DNA of 64,000 bases from JADCRZ01 sp037718865 (GTDB lineage Bacteria; Bacteroidota; Bacteroidia; Chitinophagales; Chitinophagaceae), in NCBI GenBank assembly GCA_037718865.1, contig JBBJMP010000013.1, forward strand, positions 1 through 64,000, written 5' to 3'. The notes beneath the pieces were generated by a model. It was not told where the DNA came from, did no database searches, and was given only the letters and a program-made list of their open reading frames with translations. Shown piece by piece: positions 9,291 to 18,513 of the stretch; the stretch's first letter is position 1, and every line of letters begins with the position of its first letter. The translations under genes and the position numbers were made by a program.

Positions 9291-10796
9291 TTAACCCTTC
9301 TTTATTTCATTGATCGAGTATTCCTGTATCAGGGCCGGTGTTTCGGGAGTCAAGGTGAAGTAAACTTTTACGTCAGACCTTTCGCCTTCTATGATGAAGT
9401 AACCCCTTAAGTTGTTTTCCGGAACAAAGGGTTTAAAGCCTTTTATCTTGCCCGCCTTTGTAAATATTTCCGTGGCCTCTTTTTTTAATGAGTCAACGAA
9501 ATAATCGAAGAAGAAGTTTTCAGCAAATATACCGCTGGATGTTGCGTTGTCCCAGCCCGGCAAAAGTTTTATCAATTCATTTTTTCGCTGTTCGAGGATG
9601 GGTGAAATAGCTACTGGACGTGGGTGCAGGCCTGCGAGTTTTACCAACGTATCCAGGATATTGGTGTTGATTACCGCAGCAGGCGCATAAGTGCTGTTGG
9701 CGAAACAAACGACGCCAAGCCCGTAATCCGGCAGGAATGACCAGTTGCTGCCAAAACCCGGCAAACCGCCGCTATGGCCGACCATCGTCTTACCTTCGCA
9801 ATCCTGGCTCCAGCGAAGTCCATAACCATAACCGGTAACTGTCGGACAAGCTTTCCCACCGCCAAAGGTAAACGCCGGATCCAGGCCCCGTAATTGCCAG
9901 AGCTTATGCATTTCACGGAGCGAACTATTTTTCAACACAACATTTTTTCTATCGGAGGAAGGAGGCCAGGCAGACAAATGCATCGAAACATATTTGGCAA
10001 AGTCACTCATCGTCGTGATCATTCCGCCCATGGCGCCATATGCCCCGTTGTGCAGCATGGGCTGCTCCACCCAAACCCCGTTCAGCAACCGGTAACCGTG
10101 AGCAAGTTTATTTTCGGCAACCTTCGAATACTCCAGCCAGGTGTTGTTCATGCCCAAAGGCCTCAGAATATGCAAGGTGATATAATCCACATAACCCTGA
10201 CCGGTCACTTTTTTTATGATGTAACCCAGCATGGCAAAGCCCATGTTGCTGTATTCGTAGCTTATGCCCGGCGCATTGGAAAACGAAATTCCTTTTTTGA
10301 TCATCGCTATCATTTCTTCATCACTGACGTCCAGTTGCCTGTCGCCCCAGGGGTTATCTTCCGGGAAACCAGCTGAATGCGTAAGCAGGTTGCGGATGGT
10401 GATCGGCGGAGCATCAGCGGACGGCAGCTTTTGATTTTTTAATTCAGGTATATATAGGTAAACGGGGTCGTCGAGTCTCAGCTTCCCCTGGTCGCGCAGT
10501 TGTAGTATGGCCACAGCCACAAAACTTTTGGTCATGGATGCGATATGAAAAGCCGAACTGCTATCGGCAAAATATTTTTTTGGAATATTGCCATATCCGG
10601 TATTCCCGGATTGTACAAGTTTTCCATTGTATATAACGCCGTATACCATTCCTGGCAAGTTGTACTTCACCGAGTGGGCTTTGTAAAGGCTGTCGATGAC
10701 GGGTAACGTTTTACTGATGGAGGCCTGCTCCTGGCTTAACAATGCTGAGGTGCAAAAGATGGACACGAGGAATGTCCCTATTTTTTTCATAATCAT
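9291..10796 (-). CDS. serine hydrolase, beta-lactamase class C fold
   Basis: The 501-residue protein has a signal peptide (about 1-21) and a beta-lactamase/penicillin-binding fold (about 32-400). It carries the three class C motifs: S87-M-T-K90 (nucleophile and base), Y182-S-N184, and H341-S-G-G in place of KTG. A C-terminal extension (about 410-501) looks like the extra domain seen in esterase/peptidase-type relatives. These periplasmic enzymes are usually esterases, D-aminopeptidases or peptidoglycan-modifying enzymes; true beta-lactamase activity cannot be read from sequence. ATG at 10790 (residue 3) is an equally good start. It converges on the molybdoenzyme gene with a 24-bp gap and is divergent from the channel gene. 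Confidence 0.9.
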   Translation of the reverse strand: MIMKKIGTFLVSIFCTSALLSQEQASISKTLPVIDSLYKAHSVKYNLPGMVYGVIYNGKLVQSGNTGYGNIPKKYFADSSSAFHIASMTKSFVAVAILQLRDQGKLRLDDPVYLYIPELKNQKLPSADAPPITIRNLLTHSAGFPEDNPWGDRQLDVSDEEMIAMIKKGISFSNAPGISYEYSNMGFAMLGYIIKKVTGQGYVDYITLHILRPLGMNNTWLEYSKVAENKLAHGYRLLNGVWVEQPMLHNGAYGAMGGMITTMSDFAKYVSMHLSAWPPSSDRKNVVLKNSSLREMHKLWQLRGLDPAFTFGGGKACPTVTGYGYGLRWSQDCEGKTMVGHSGGLPGFGSNWSFLPDYGLGVVCFANSTYAPAAVINTNILDTLVKLAGLHPRPVAISPILEQRKNELIKLLPGWDNATSSGIFAENFFFDYFVDSLKKEATEIFTKAGKIKGFKPFVPENNLRGYFIIEGERSDVKVYFTLTPETPALIQEYSINEIKKG

Positions 10797-10959
10797 TTAA
10801 TTTGGCATGGGCGGCTAAGGGTCATACAACGGTAAATATAGTCAAGCTGCATTGCAAATAGCGTCAGTGAAAATACGACCACGGACCTACGGTAATTAAA
10901 TGAAACCTCCCGGTTTGTAATATAAAACATGGTGAGCCGTTTTAAAGAGAAAGAATCTA

Positions 10960-13323
10960 ATGTTCTCAAAGGCTGTCCCCTATGGTAAAACGCTGCATCT
11001 TATCCTGTTCCTGGGGTTCCTGGTGTTGGTACAGCCTGCATTGTCGCAGTCGCCTCAGGTTATTCCGGCACCAATTCATGATACGCTGATCCCATCACTA
11101 ATCACCAAGGTTGCCGCTTATTCGTTTACAATAGACCGCAGCTATTCCCTCCTTCAGCGTAATTACGACCTGTCGAAAATGGAAGCTAACCTGCCTGACA
11201 TTGAAAAAAGGCTGACAGGATTTAAATCAAGGCTAGAGACCAAAGGTGGTCAAATGAACTTACTTAGTTTGAACAGTAGCGTTATTATGCTGGCGGAAGT
11301 GATGGAGCAACTAAGGGCTAATCAAAAAGTTCTTCAAGCATATTGCAGCCGGCTTACCGGGAGCATAACCTCAGTCAATAAGATCATTAACGACGCTGAT
11401 CTGACATTATCCGTTCCCGACACGTCACTGCTTGATCAACTATTGGATCTGCAGGAAGAGGTATTTGTCCTTGATGCTTTACAGCGTCACAAGATGAACA
11501 ATCTAAACCTTATGCTTAACCGCGTATCCGTCAACCTGCTGCAGGCAAACGATGTGATGTCCGATTTGCGATACCTGACCATCTCGATAAAGTCGGCCAT
11601 GCTGGTGCCGGAACAAAAACCGCTGCTCACTGCGAGGCCGGCTGATTATATCCAGGCTTATTCAGCAGTAACGGTAAAAGCATTGTTACTATCGGGAAAG
11701 ATCATTTCCATTTATACCCGCCGGAAATGGGATGTGCTTGCGATCAGCTTATTTGTATTTATGTTGACCACAGCCTGGTGCCTATCTAATGTGAGGCGGA
11801 TAAAAAGGCGCCAGGATTCTGCAATCATACTCCAAAAGGTGCATTTCCTGCGGCGCAGTGTGTTCGTGGGAAACCTCGTGGCGCTGTTCACGTATTCGCC
11901 GTTATTTTTTGCTGACCCGACCATTTCCTACCTGAATGCAAACGGACTGCTGCTCTTATCGTCACTTAGCTTTTTGATCTTTCCATACCTGGTCAAACAG
12001 GCGAAGATTATGTGGGTGGCGGTATGTCTGTTGTGGCTCTTTTATGCGCTTGACGACCTGCTGCTGGAATCTGCATTTGGCGAGCGTTGGGGACTGTTTA
12101 TTGGTGGTTTGATCATGATTGGAATGTGCAGTTATGTTATCAGGAGCAAGCGCCGGATCTTTTACAAGATCGCAGAATCACCGGCAACCAAAGCGTTACT
12201 ATTTTTTACAGCGGTCTTATCCGTAATGTCTGTATTGTTTAACCTGGCGGGTAACGTAACCCTGGCAAAGCTATCAGGAATTACTGCCATTGAAGGCCTT
12301 GTCCTGGGCATGTCGCTCAAAGTGTTTTGCACTATGGTTTTGGAATCCGTCTACCTCCAATCGGAAGCCTACCATCAGAGCCGGTTTTCCGAATATATAA
12401 ATTACAAAGAACAGCAGCATCGTTTTCTGAAGATCCTGTGGATACTGGCAACTGTAGTTTGGATAGGCGCATTTTTACGGCACATCACTTTATATGATGC
12501 TGTGATCACCTGGTGTATTTTCTTTTTGCAAAAACACCGGGCGATCGGGAACATGACCTTCACCTTTGGAAGCGCTGCCGTATTCATCGGCATCATCTGG
12601 GTATCTTCCGTCATCTCGGGGGTTATTAATTTCTTCTTTAGCTACTCGAATGCAAATACGCCGGGCAAGCGCAGCACCCTTGGATCCATGAGGTTATTGA
12701 TGCGGCTGGCCATCTGGGCGATAGGATTTTTGATCGCCGTGGCAGCGGCTGGCATTCCATTGGATAAACTTTCATTAATGATTGGTGCGCTGGGTGTAGG
12801 TATCGGGTTTGGATTGCAGAATATTGTGAATAACCTTGTTTCCGGGGTGATATTAGCGTTTGAGCGGCCCGTTCAGATTGGCGACCTGATTGAGATCGGT
12901 AATAAAAAAGGTATTGTTGAAGAGATTGGCGTGCGGTCAAGTAAGATAAAGAGCAGTGACGGCGCAGACATTATTATTCCCAACGGCGACCTGCTTGGCC
13001 AGCACCTGATCAACTGGACGATGAAGGATCGTTATAAACGCGTTGAATTTATTATTGGTATAAGGTACCAGACTGATATTCGCCGCGCAAAAGAGTTGAT
13101 CCAGGAGACATTGAGAGAAAATGAAAATATCCTGATTCCTCCTGAACCGGTTGTAATCGTCCAGGAATTTACCGACAATGCCATCAATATACGGATCCTC
13201 TTCTGGTCATCGGAAGTCTCCCAGTCAGGCACTGTACGAAGCAATGCGATGATAGGTATTTATGAGGCATTCACCCGGGTAGGGATCCAGTTGCCGTACA
13301 CGAGGGAGATGAACATGAATTAA
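10960..13323 (+). CDS. MscS-family mechanosensitive channel, large form
   Basis: The 787-residue protein has a signal peptide (about 1-30), a periplasmic helical region (about 40-235, heptad-like, similar in layout to the N-terminal domains of MscK/YbiO-type channels), about eleven hydrophobic segments between 250 and 640, and a C-terminal MscS module. The pore helix shows the Gly/Ala pattern LSLMIGALGVGIGFGLQNIV, followed by ERPVQIGDLIEI, the beta-domain loop IIIPNGDLLGQ, and the alpha/beta cytoplasmic cage to the end. It is expected to release solutes from the inner membrane on hypo-osmotic shock. It appears monocistronic: the serine hydrolase is divergent and the next gene downstream is on the other strand. 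Confidence 0.92.
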   Translation: MFSKAVPYGKTLHLILFLGFLVLVQPALSQSPQVIPAPIHDTLIPSLITKVAAYSFTIDRSYSLLQRNYDLSKMEANLPDIEKRLTGFKSRLETKGGQMNLLSLNSSVIMLAEVMEQLRANQKVLQAYCSRLTGSITSVNKIINDADLTLSVPDTSLLDQLLDLQEEVFVLDALQRHKMNNLNLMLNRVSVNLLQANDVMSDLRYLTISIKSAMLVPEQKPLLTARPADYIQAYSAVTVKALLLSGKIISIYTRRKWDVLAISLFVFMLTTAWCLSNVRRIKRRQDSAIILQKVHFLRRSVFVGNLVALFTYSPLFFADPTISYLNANGLLLLSSLSFLIFPYLVKQAKIMWVAVCLLWLFYALDDLLLESAFGERWGLFIGGLIMIGMCSYVIRSKRRIFYKIAESPATKALLFFTAVLSVMSVLFNLAGNVTLAKLSGITAIEGLVLGMSLKVFCTMVLESVYLQSEAYHQSRFSEYINYKEQQHRFLKILWILATVVWIGAFLRHITLYDAVITWCIFFLQKHRAIGNMTFTFGSAAVFIGIIWVSSVISGVINFFFSYSNANTPGKRSTLGSMRLLMRLAIWAIGFLIAVAAAGIPLDKLSLMIGALGVGIGFGLQNIVNNLVSGVILAFERPVQIGDLIEIGNKKGIVEEIGVRSSKIKSSDGADIIIPNGDLLGQHLINWTMKDRYKRVEFIIGIRYQTDIRRAKELIQETLRENENILIPPEPVVIVQEFTDNAINIRILFWSSEVSQSGTVRSNAMIGIYEAFTRVGIQLPYTREMNMN

Positions 13324-13560
13324 GCGGGTGTCTATTGGTGTTAACTGGAAGCCGGTATACTGATCATTATTTGCGGCATGTTGCAAATTCAGCGAACGTG
13401 ACATAACAGGCTGTTAACATAATTACCACTGACCTGTAACCATTTTTGATTGTAAGCGTTAACTTAAAACTGTCTGGCAAGAGCACCTGGTGACCGGCAT
13501 CTGCACGGAAGGATGCATGTGGTGCATAAACGCAGCACTTTTCAAACAAATGAATCTCCG

Positions 13561-16287
13561 TTAATCTTTTCCATAAGAAAGAAGATTAGCCATTATCCTG
13601 TAAGCACCTGCCACACCATAAGGCAATTGACGGTGAAACGAATAGGCAAAATATGTATAATGCCCTTTACCATATGGTGTCATTAACCAACCTCCACTTT
13701 GAGGTGACTGTTCAACATCATGCGTTGAAATTAGTGGCGTGTATGTATTATGCCATTGCGAAAAGAACTTAGATCCCCGTTGCTCAACCCAATTGTCAAA
13801 ATCCATAATAGTAATCTTATTCGGATAATTGAATACACGATGGTTAACATCAAGGATTTTTACCGGAGAGTTTTCCTCCGAAACCTCTTCTGCATTGGCA
13901 GGTAATTGTGCGGGATAAGGTGCCATTAGGGCCGGAATAAATTCGGGTGTTTGAAACAATACGATTAGATGACCCCCGTTTTTTGCATATTCGAGTAAGC
14001 GGAGATTATACATATTCAGGTCTTGACGTACAGCATAAGCTCTTGTTCCAATCATGATCACGTCAAAATGATCTAATCTGCCTGTTGATAGATATTCCCC
14101 AGTGAGTAATTGCACCCCAGCTCCTAATTGTCGGATGGCGATAGGCACTTCATCTCCTACGCCCATGATATAGCCTATTTGGAGGCCTGGCACTATTTTT
14201 ACATCAATTCCTTTCAGCATGGCCACTGCCGGGCGATACATAATGGTTTGATCGAGATCACGGTGACTGCTTAGATCATATCCCTGCGAATAAGATTTAA
14301 CATTGACTGTGGCGATGGCTTGTATCTCATACATTTTCTCTTCCAATGCTGCGGTATGAATCTTCATTGAAAAATTCATTTTTTCACCAGCCTTCGTGAA
14401 TGTAAAAGGTAAATGTGAAGTTTGTGACTGCCACCCTATTGGCACATTTAGTCGAAATTGCCCCTGGATAGCACTTTCCTGATTATTTATTAGTTCTACC
14501 TGAACATCGAAATCCTTTATCTGACCAGTCTTTGGTATAATACCTATTTGTGGCCGGATGTTTACTGCAATCGCCGGCGCAACTTTTAATGTATAGTTAT
14601 CATAGCCAAAAGGAAAATTTGATTGTTTGACTTGCACAGGCTTCTGAATCTCCACCAATTCATGACCGACCTTGTAAGATACGTACGCCTGTAAAGCGGC
14701 CCGCCTATTGGGCAGATTTGCATTCTGCTTATCATCATATTGGTACTGACTTTCCTGTACGGAAGCCCGATGATAATATGGTTTAGAAAAGATAACGTTA
14801 TTGGGGACCGTTACAGTAAAGGTTTGATCTAATTTTTCATTCATCTGAAGCGTTGTTTTCTTTAATTCGCTGAAATCAGTTTTCCAGTTTGCCTCTTTAA
14901 TAAGTTGGATGCCTGTTGACTCAATGGGAACATTGCTCCTGTTTAGAACGCTTATTCTAACTTTAAATGGCTGCATAGGCACGGCAAAGCCCATCGTAGG
15001 TTGTGCGTTGTAAAAATTTGTGCTTTCTTTTGATCCTAGCGGCATAGCGATGGCCTGCATGTCAATACCAAGAACCGTATTAATCGCATCCATAAACTGG
15101 CGCTCTTTAATTCGTAAAATAAAAAATGCTTCAGGCTTATTGTTCAATACTTTAATGATAGCACGCGTTGTAGCTAAACCCTTCGTAAGATAGGGAATCA
15201 TGGCAGTTGGATCTTCCGGTTGAAATGCAGCTGTTGCATCATCTATTGCTTTCTTAATTGCATTGAGCAACAACGGAACACCGGCAGGAGCAGTTTCTCC
15301 GGTAATCTTAAAAATTCCCTCAATAGAAGTATCTATTCCGTCAAAAAAGCTCTCTTCTTTTTCTACACTTGTAACCTGGCTATGTATCCGCTCGTAATAT
15401 TGTTTAAAGGATCCAATTACCTGGTTACGATGACCTCCGGTCTGCGAACGATGGAGGCTATAGCCAAGCAATGAAAAGTTTTTATAAGAGTCTCCGATCC
15501 ACGCACAATACTCACCAGTGTTAAGCGCAATATTATAATGTTCATCCGCTTTAATACCTCCACGGTAAAATTTAATCGCCTTTCATGGGTGCAACCCTTC
15601 CTTTATTAATTCAGGAAACGCATTCGGATCACCTGCCAGGTTATATGCTTCAAGGCTAATCTCTCCTGCTGCCTGATGATTGCCGTGTCCATCGCGACTA
15701 GTTCCGTGAAAACGGGAAATGATCACGAGAGGACGATTGATCCGAATCACCCTAACCATTTCTCTTAATACGTTTTGTCTTCCCCATTTTTCATAAGCCT
15801 CTTCTACTCTTTTTGAAAACCCATAGTCCACCAGATTTGTGAAATACAGGTCATCAAGTCCATAATAAGTCGCTGCCAGAAGAAATTCTTCTGTTCTGAG
15901 TAGTGCCAATTGATCGAAAGATTCAATGCCCAGGATATTGGCGCCACTTTCTCCGCGGTTTAGAGAAAGTATAGCTGTTCGTACACCTTTTCCCCGGCTC
16001 AGGTAGGTTAATAAATCGGCATGTTCATCATCGGGATGAGCCTGAGTATGCATGGCACTTGCAATTGTTTTCAGTTTTAACAACTTTTGCCAGATGCCGT
16101 CTAGTCCATGGTCTTGCGGGATATCCCTCGAGCCTTGTTTTTCACCAGTTAAAGTCAATACTTTATAAAGTGGTTGTTGATTCGTTTGAGCAAATAAGTC
16201 AATAGTAGACAGGGTAAGGCAGCATGTAATGAGTAAGTACATCATCACTTTTAAGTAAAAAGAATTCAGGGTAATCATAACTTTCAT
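13561..16287 (-). pseudogene. PIG-L family deacetylase interrupted by in-frame TGA
   Basis: Two consecutive frames (16287-15583 and 15582-13561) are in the same phase and separated only by TGA at 15583-15585. Reading through gives one protein of about 908 positions: signal peptide (1-33), a PIG-L/LmbE N-acetylglucosaminyl-deacetylase domain with AHPDDE at 83-88 and H201/H204 (DGHGNHQ), then a long C-terminal region with beta-rich and glutamine-amidotransferase-like segments typical of Bacteroidota PIG-L proteins. The context around the stop, GLHP(stop)KAIKFYRG, suggests a lost Trp (TGG to TGA). The downstream half has no good ATG near its beginning. The product would have been an extracytoplasmic amidohydrolase acting on amino-sugar conjugates. 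It is either a recent pseudogene or a sequence error. Confidence 0.88.
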
Positions 16288-16471
16288 ATACAGATATGTT
16301 GCTTTATAGATTTAAGGTAAGATTTATGGTGAAATCTTGCAATACTTTCCGCCGGGCGTCGAATTGATGGAGTGAGGATTAAGATTTTGACAAATATTAC
16401 CGAACGTTGAGCTTAATGGTCTTAAGAAAGGGATTGTAGTTTTGGAAAATGGTTGAATAAATACTGGTTAA

Positions 16472-16629
16472 GAGGTGGACTTATTTGTAACCAGTGGCCG
16501 GTTTAGTAATGAAGCAGAAAGATTGCCAGGGAGGCAAACGTTCATATTAAATTAATAGATGGAGAAGAGTTAGTCTCCTTATGGCAACAATATTACAATG
16601 ATATGAATGATGAAGATAGTAACGAATGA
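16472..16629 (+). pseudogene. Mrr-type restriction endonuclease remnant, frameshifted
   Basis: Translation from 16472 gives EVDLFVTSGRFSNEAER. A 1-base shift near 16523-16525 then gives AREANVHIKLIDGEEL followed by LWQQYYNDM, ending at TGA 16627-16629. Together these match the end of the Mrr catalytic domain (the G-F-T-SGRFS-EA helix and the I-LIDGEEL strand). Restoring one T after 16524 joins the two parts as EAERFAREANV. The catalytic PD-(D/E)xK core and N-terminal domain are absent: upstream 16288-16471 contains stops in all frames and nothing I recognise. The identification rests on about 50 residues. Confidence 0.6.
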
Positions 16630-16826
16630 TCAAAAAGCTGACATGCGCAATCCGTATTGCTCACCCGAAAAAGGAGAGAGCAGCAGAAAGAAGACCTTAC
16701 AACCAACACATCCTCCAACAAGTGTTTGAGAATTAAGAAGAAATAGTAAAAGAGATCGACCAGCATCGTCGCAATGATATTATCACAGATAAGATAAGAC
16801 AACTAAACTAAACGATATTACCCTCT
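16626..16826 (+). pseudogene. small frame overlapping the Mrr remnant, with in-frame TAA
   Basis: An ATG at 16626 overlaps the TGA of the endonuclease remnant (ATGA), a classic operon junction. The frame encodes 36 residues (beginning MIKKLTCAIRIAHPKKE), hits TAA at 16734-16736, and continues in phase for 29 more (EEIVKEIDQHRRNDIITD...) to TAA 16824-16826, two bases before the stop of the next, convergent gene. The composition is charged and helical. If TAA was AAA, it would be a 66-residue protein. I do not recognise it. Its coupling to the remnant suggests a former partner gene, but this could be chance. Confidence 0.3.
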
Positions 16827-16827
16827 A

Positions 16828-17160
16828 TTAATTTTTATCTTTCAGTTCACCTGCCTTTACATATTGCTTATGGCCCTTTTTATCTACATAATAATATTTT
16901 GAACGACCATCAATATAAATTTTTTCTCCATCAGGCCCTTGCTTTCCCCCGTACGTTTTATCGACTACTTCTGACTTGCCCTTAGATGCTACTTCCGCAG
17001 CCTTGTTTCCTACTTTTTTTGCACCTTTCTCAACAGCTTTCCCGGTTTTTTTACCGGCTTTTTTTAGATCTTGTCCAACGGTAGTTGTGTCTTGGGCCTG
17101 TGTAGCTGAAAAAAACCCTGCTGATACGGCGATAAGGCCAATTAAAAATTTCTTTTTCAT
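16828..17160 (-). CDS. small secreted Lys-rich protein
   Basis: The 110-residue protein has a clear signal peptide (MKKKFLIGLIAVSAGFFSATQAQ, cleavage near 22-23). A Lys/Gly/Ala-rich low-complexity stretch follows (about 33-68), rich in KKAGKKTGKAVEKGAKK-like repeats. The C-terminus (about 78-107) is Tyr/Lys-rich (DGRSKYYYVDKKGHKQYVKAGELK). The basic helical part resembles the basic-adaptor or CsbD-like stress proteins of Bacteroidota, but I cannot assign a family. It is probably periplasmic. It has its own promoter-like element just upstream and lies between the histidine kinase gene and the decayed endonuclease region. Confidence 0.75.
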   Translation of the reverse strand: MKKKFLIGLIAVSAGFFSATQAQDTTTVGQDLKKAGKKTGKAVEKGAKKVGNKAAEVASKGKSEVVDKTYGGKQGPDGEKIYIDGRSKYYYVDKKGHKQYVKAGELKDKN

Positions 17161-17183
17161 TTATACATATTTTAATGAATAGA

Positions 17184-17191
17184 CAAATTTA
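17184..17191 (-). promoter_or_regulatory. candidate -7 element for the small secreted protein
   Basis: The minus strand reads TAAATTTG, matching TAnnTTTG, 24 bases before the ATG at 17160. This would give a short leader of roughly 17 bases. No -33 TTG is seen at the right spacing. Confidence 0.4.
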
Positions 17192-17232
17192 AGCTTTTAT
17201 GTGGAACACCAGACCCTCCTGTCACCCAACCC

Positions 17233-18513
17233 CTACCCAAACTCCACCACAAACTCCGTCTCCTCCACCGTCCGCAGCGAAAACTCAAATCCATGATTGG
17301 ATAATATTTCCCTGGTCACGGTTAGCCCTACACCTTGACCGCCTTTCTTCGTACTGTAGAATGGTGAGAAAAGATTTTCGGAGGCTTCGGGTGAAACGCC
17401 TGAGCCGGTATCACGTATAATTAATTTTAAAGGTTTGCAATAAGACCGTATCGTAATCCGGCCTTTTCGATCAATGGCTTCCATGGCATTTTTAATGATA
17501 TTGATCAGCACCTGTTCCATCTGCTGCACATCAGCGTTAATCATCATAACCGGGCGCTCGTGTTCAATGACAAATTCGATTTTTTTCTCACCAGCGCGAA
17601 GCCGCATGAGCTCGGTGACATTTTGTACGAGCAATATAAGGTCCAAGGGTTTTTTAACCGGCGGCGGAATCCGGACCAGGTCGGCAAAGTTCCGCATGAA
17701 CTGGTTCAGATTATTATTCCGTTCCATGGCCACGCGCAAAGCATTGTCAAGTATGTCCGGATGCGTTTTGGATTGTATGGTCGACTGGATTATCGAATTA
17801 ACGGGACCGATGGTATTGTTCACCTCATGCGCCATCATACGAATGACTTTGCCATAGGTCTTTTTTTCAGCGGCAAGTATTTCGGCAGTCAGCTCTTCGA
17901 TCATCACAAAGTGACGGGGGAAACCCCGGTCCATGAAATGAGATTTGTGTAATTTGTAGGTGATGCCACCATTGAAAGTAACCGTTTTAGCTAAGCCGGA
18001 TTGAAGGTCCTTAACCTGGGTAATGACGGGATGAGAAATGTCCTCAATGGATTTTCCGGCGATTTCATTTTCTTCCAGACCGAGTAATTGCAATGCCTTC
18101 GGGTTTACCAGCTGAATAAAATCACTGTAATCCAGGATCAGAATTCCTGTGGGTGAGGTGTTAATCAATTTCTCCAGAAAAAGATGCTGCATCTCCTGCT
18201 TGGTTCGTTCCTTTCTCAATTCATCCATCATCTGGTTGAATACCTGTATCAGCCTGTCCAGCTCATACTTGCCGGTGCTGCGCAATGTTGTACTGAAGTC
18301 ACGGTCCTTCATGGCGTCAGCTCCCTGTATCAACGTTTTCAAGGGCTGTATCAATTCATTGTACAGCTGCCAGGAAAAGACCAGCGAGACAATGATAACA
18401 ATTTCGGATGCAATAAAAAGGACCTTGTTTTCCTTAAAGATAAAAAATGACAACACCAGCGCCACCCCGTGCAGGAAGGTTACAAACATGATGTATTTAG
18501 TCCGAAGCTTCAT
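17233..18513 (-). CDS. sensor histidine kinase, NtrY/NtrB-like
   Basis: The 426-residue membrane kinase has two transmembrane helices (about 8-26 and 32-50) with almost no periplasmic loop, a HAMP-like linker (about 51-105), a PAS domain (about 112-205) and a kinase core. The phosphoacceptor is H229 in RMMAHEVNNTIGP, the variant H-box common in NtrY-type kinases paired with sigma-54 activators. The N-box is NIIKNAMEAI, followed by DTGSGV and GQGVGLTVTREIL. With almost no extracellular sensor it probably responds to a membrane or cytoplasmic signal. Its start overlaps the response regulator stop by 17 bases, so the two are translationally coupled. It is the last gene of the export/regulation block. 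Confidence 0.93.
   Translation of the reverse strand: MKLRTKYIMFVTFLHGVALVLSFFIFKENKVLFIASEIVIIVSLVFSWQLYNELIQPLKTLIQGADAMKDRDFSTTLRSTGKYELDRLIQVFNQMMDELRKERTKQEMQHLFLEKLINTSPTGILILDYSDFIQLVNPKALQLLGLEENEIAGKSIEDISHPVITQVKDLQSGLAKTVTFNGGITYKLHKSHFMDRGFPRHFVMIEELTAEILAAEKKTYGKVIRMMAHEVNNTIGPVNSIIQSTIQSKTHPDILDNALRVAMERNNNLNQFMRNFADLVRIPPPVKKPLDLILLVQNVTELMRLRAGEKKIEFVIEHERPVMMINADVQQMEQVLINIIKNAMEAIDRKGRITIRSYCKPLKLIIRDTGSGVSPEASENLFSPFYSTKKGGQGVGLTVTREILSNHGFEFSLRTVEETEFVVEFG

Noticed and set aside
15583..15585. Selenocysteine or pyrrolysine recoding of the TGA in the PIG-L gene
   Set aside because: TGA does not encode pyrrolysine. The family context predicts Trp, no selenocysteine insertion stem is evident, and no selenium genes are in the window. 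A point mutation or read error is simpler.
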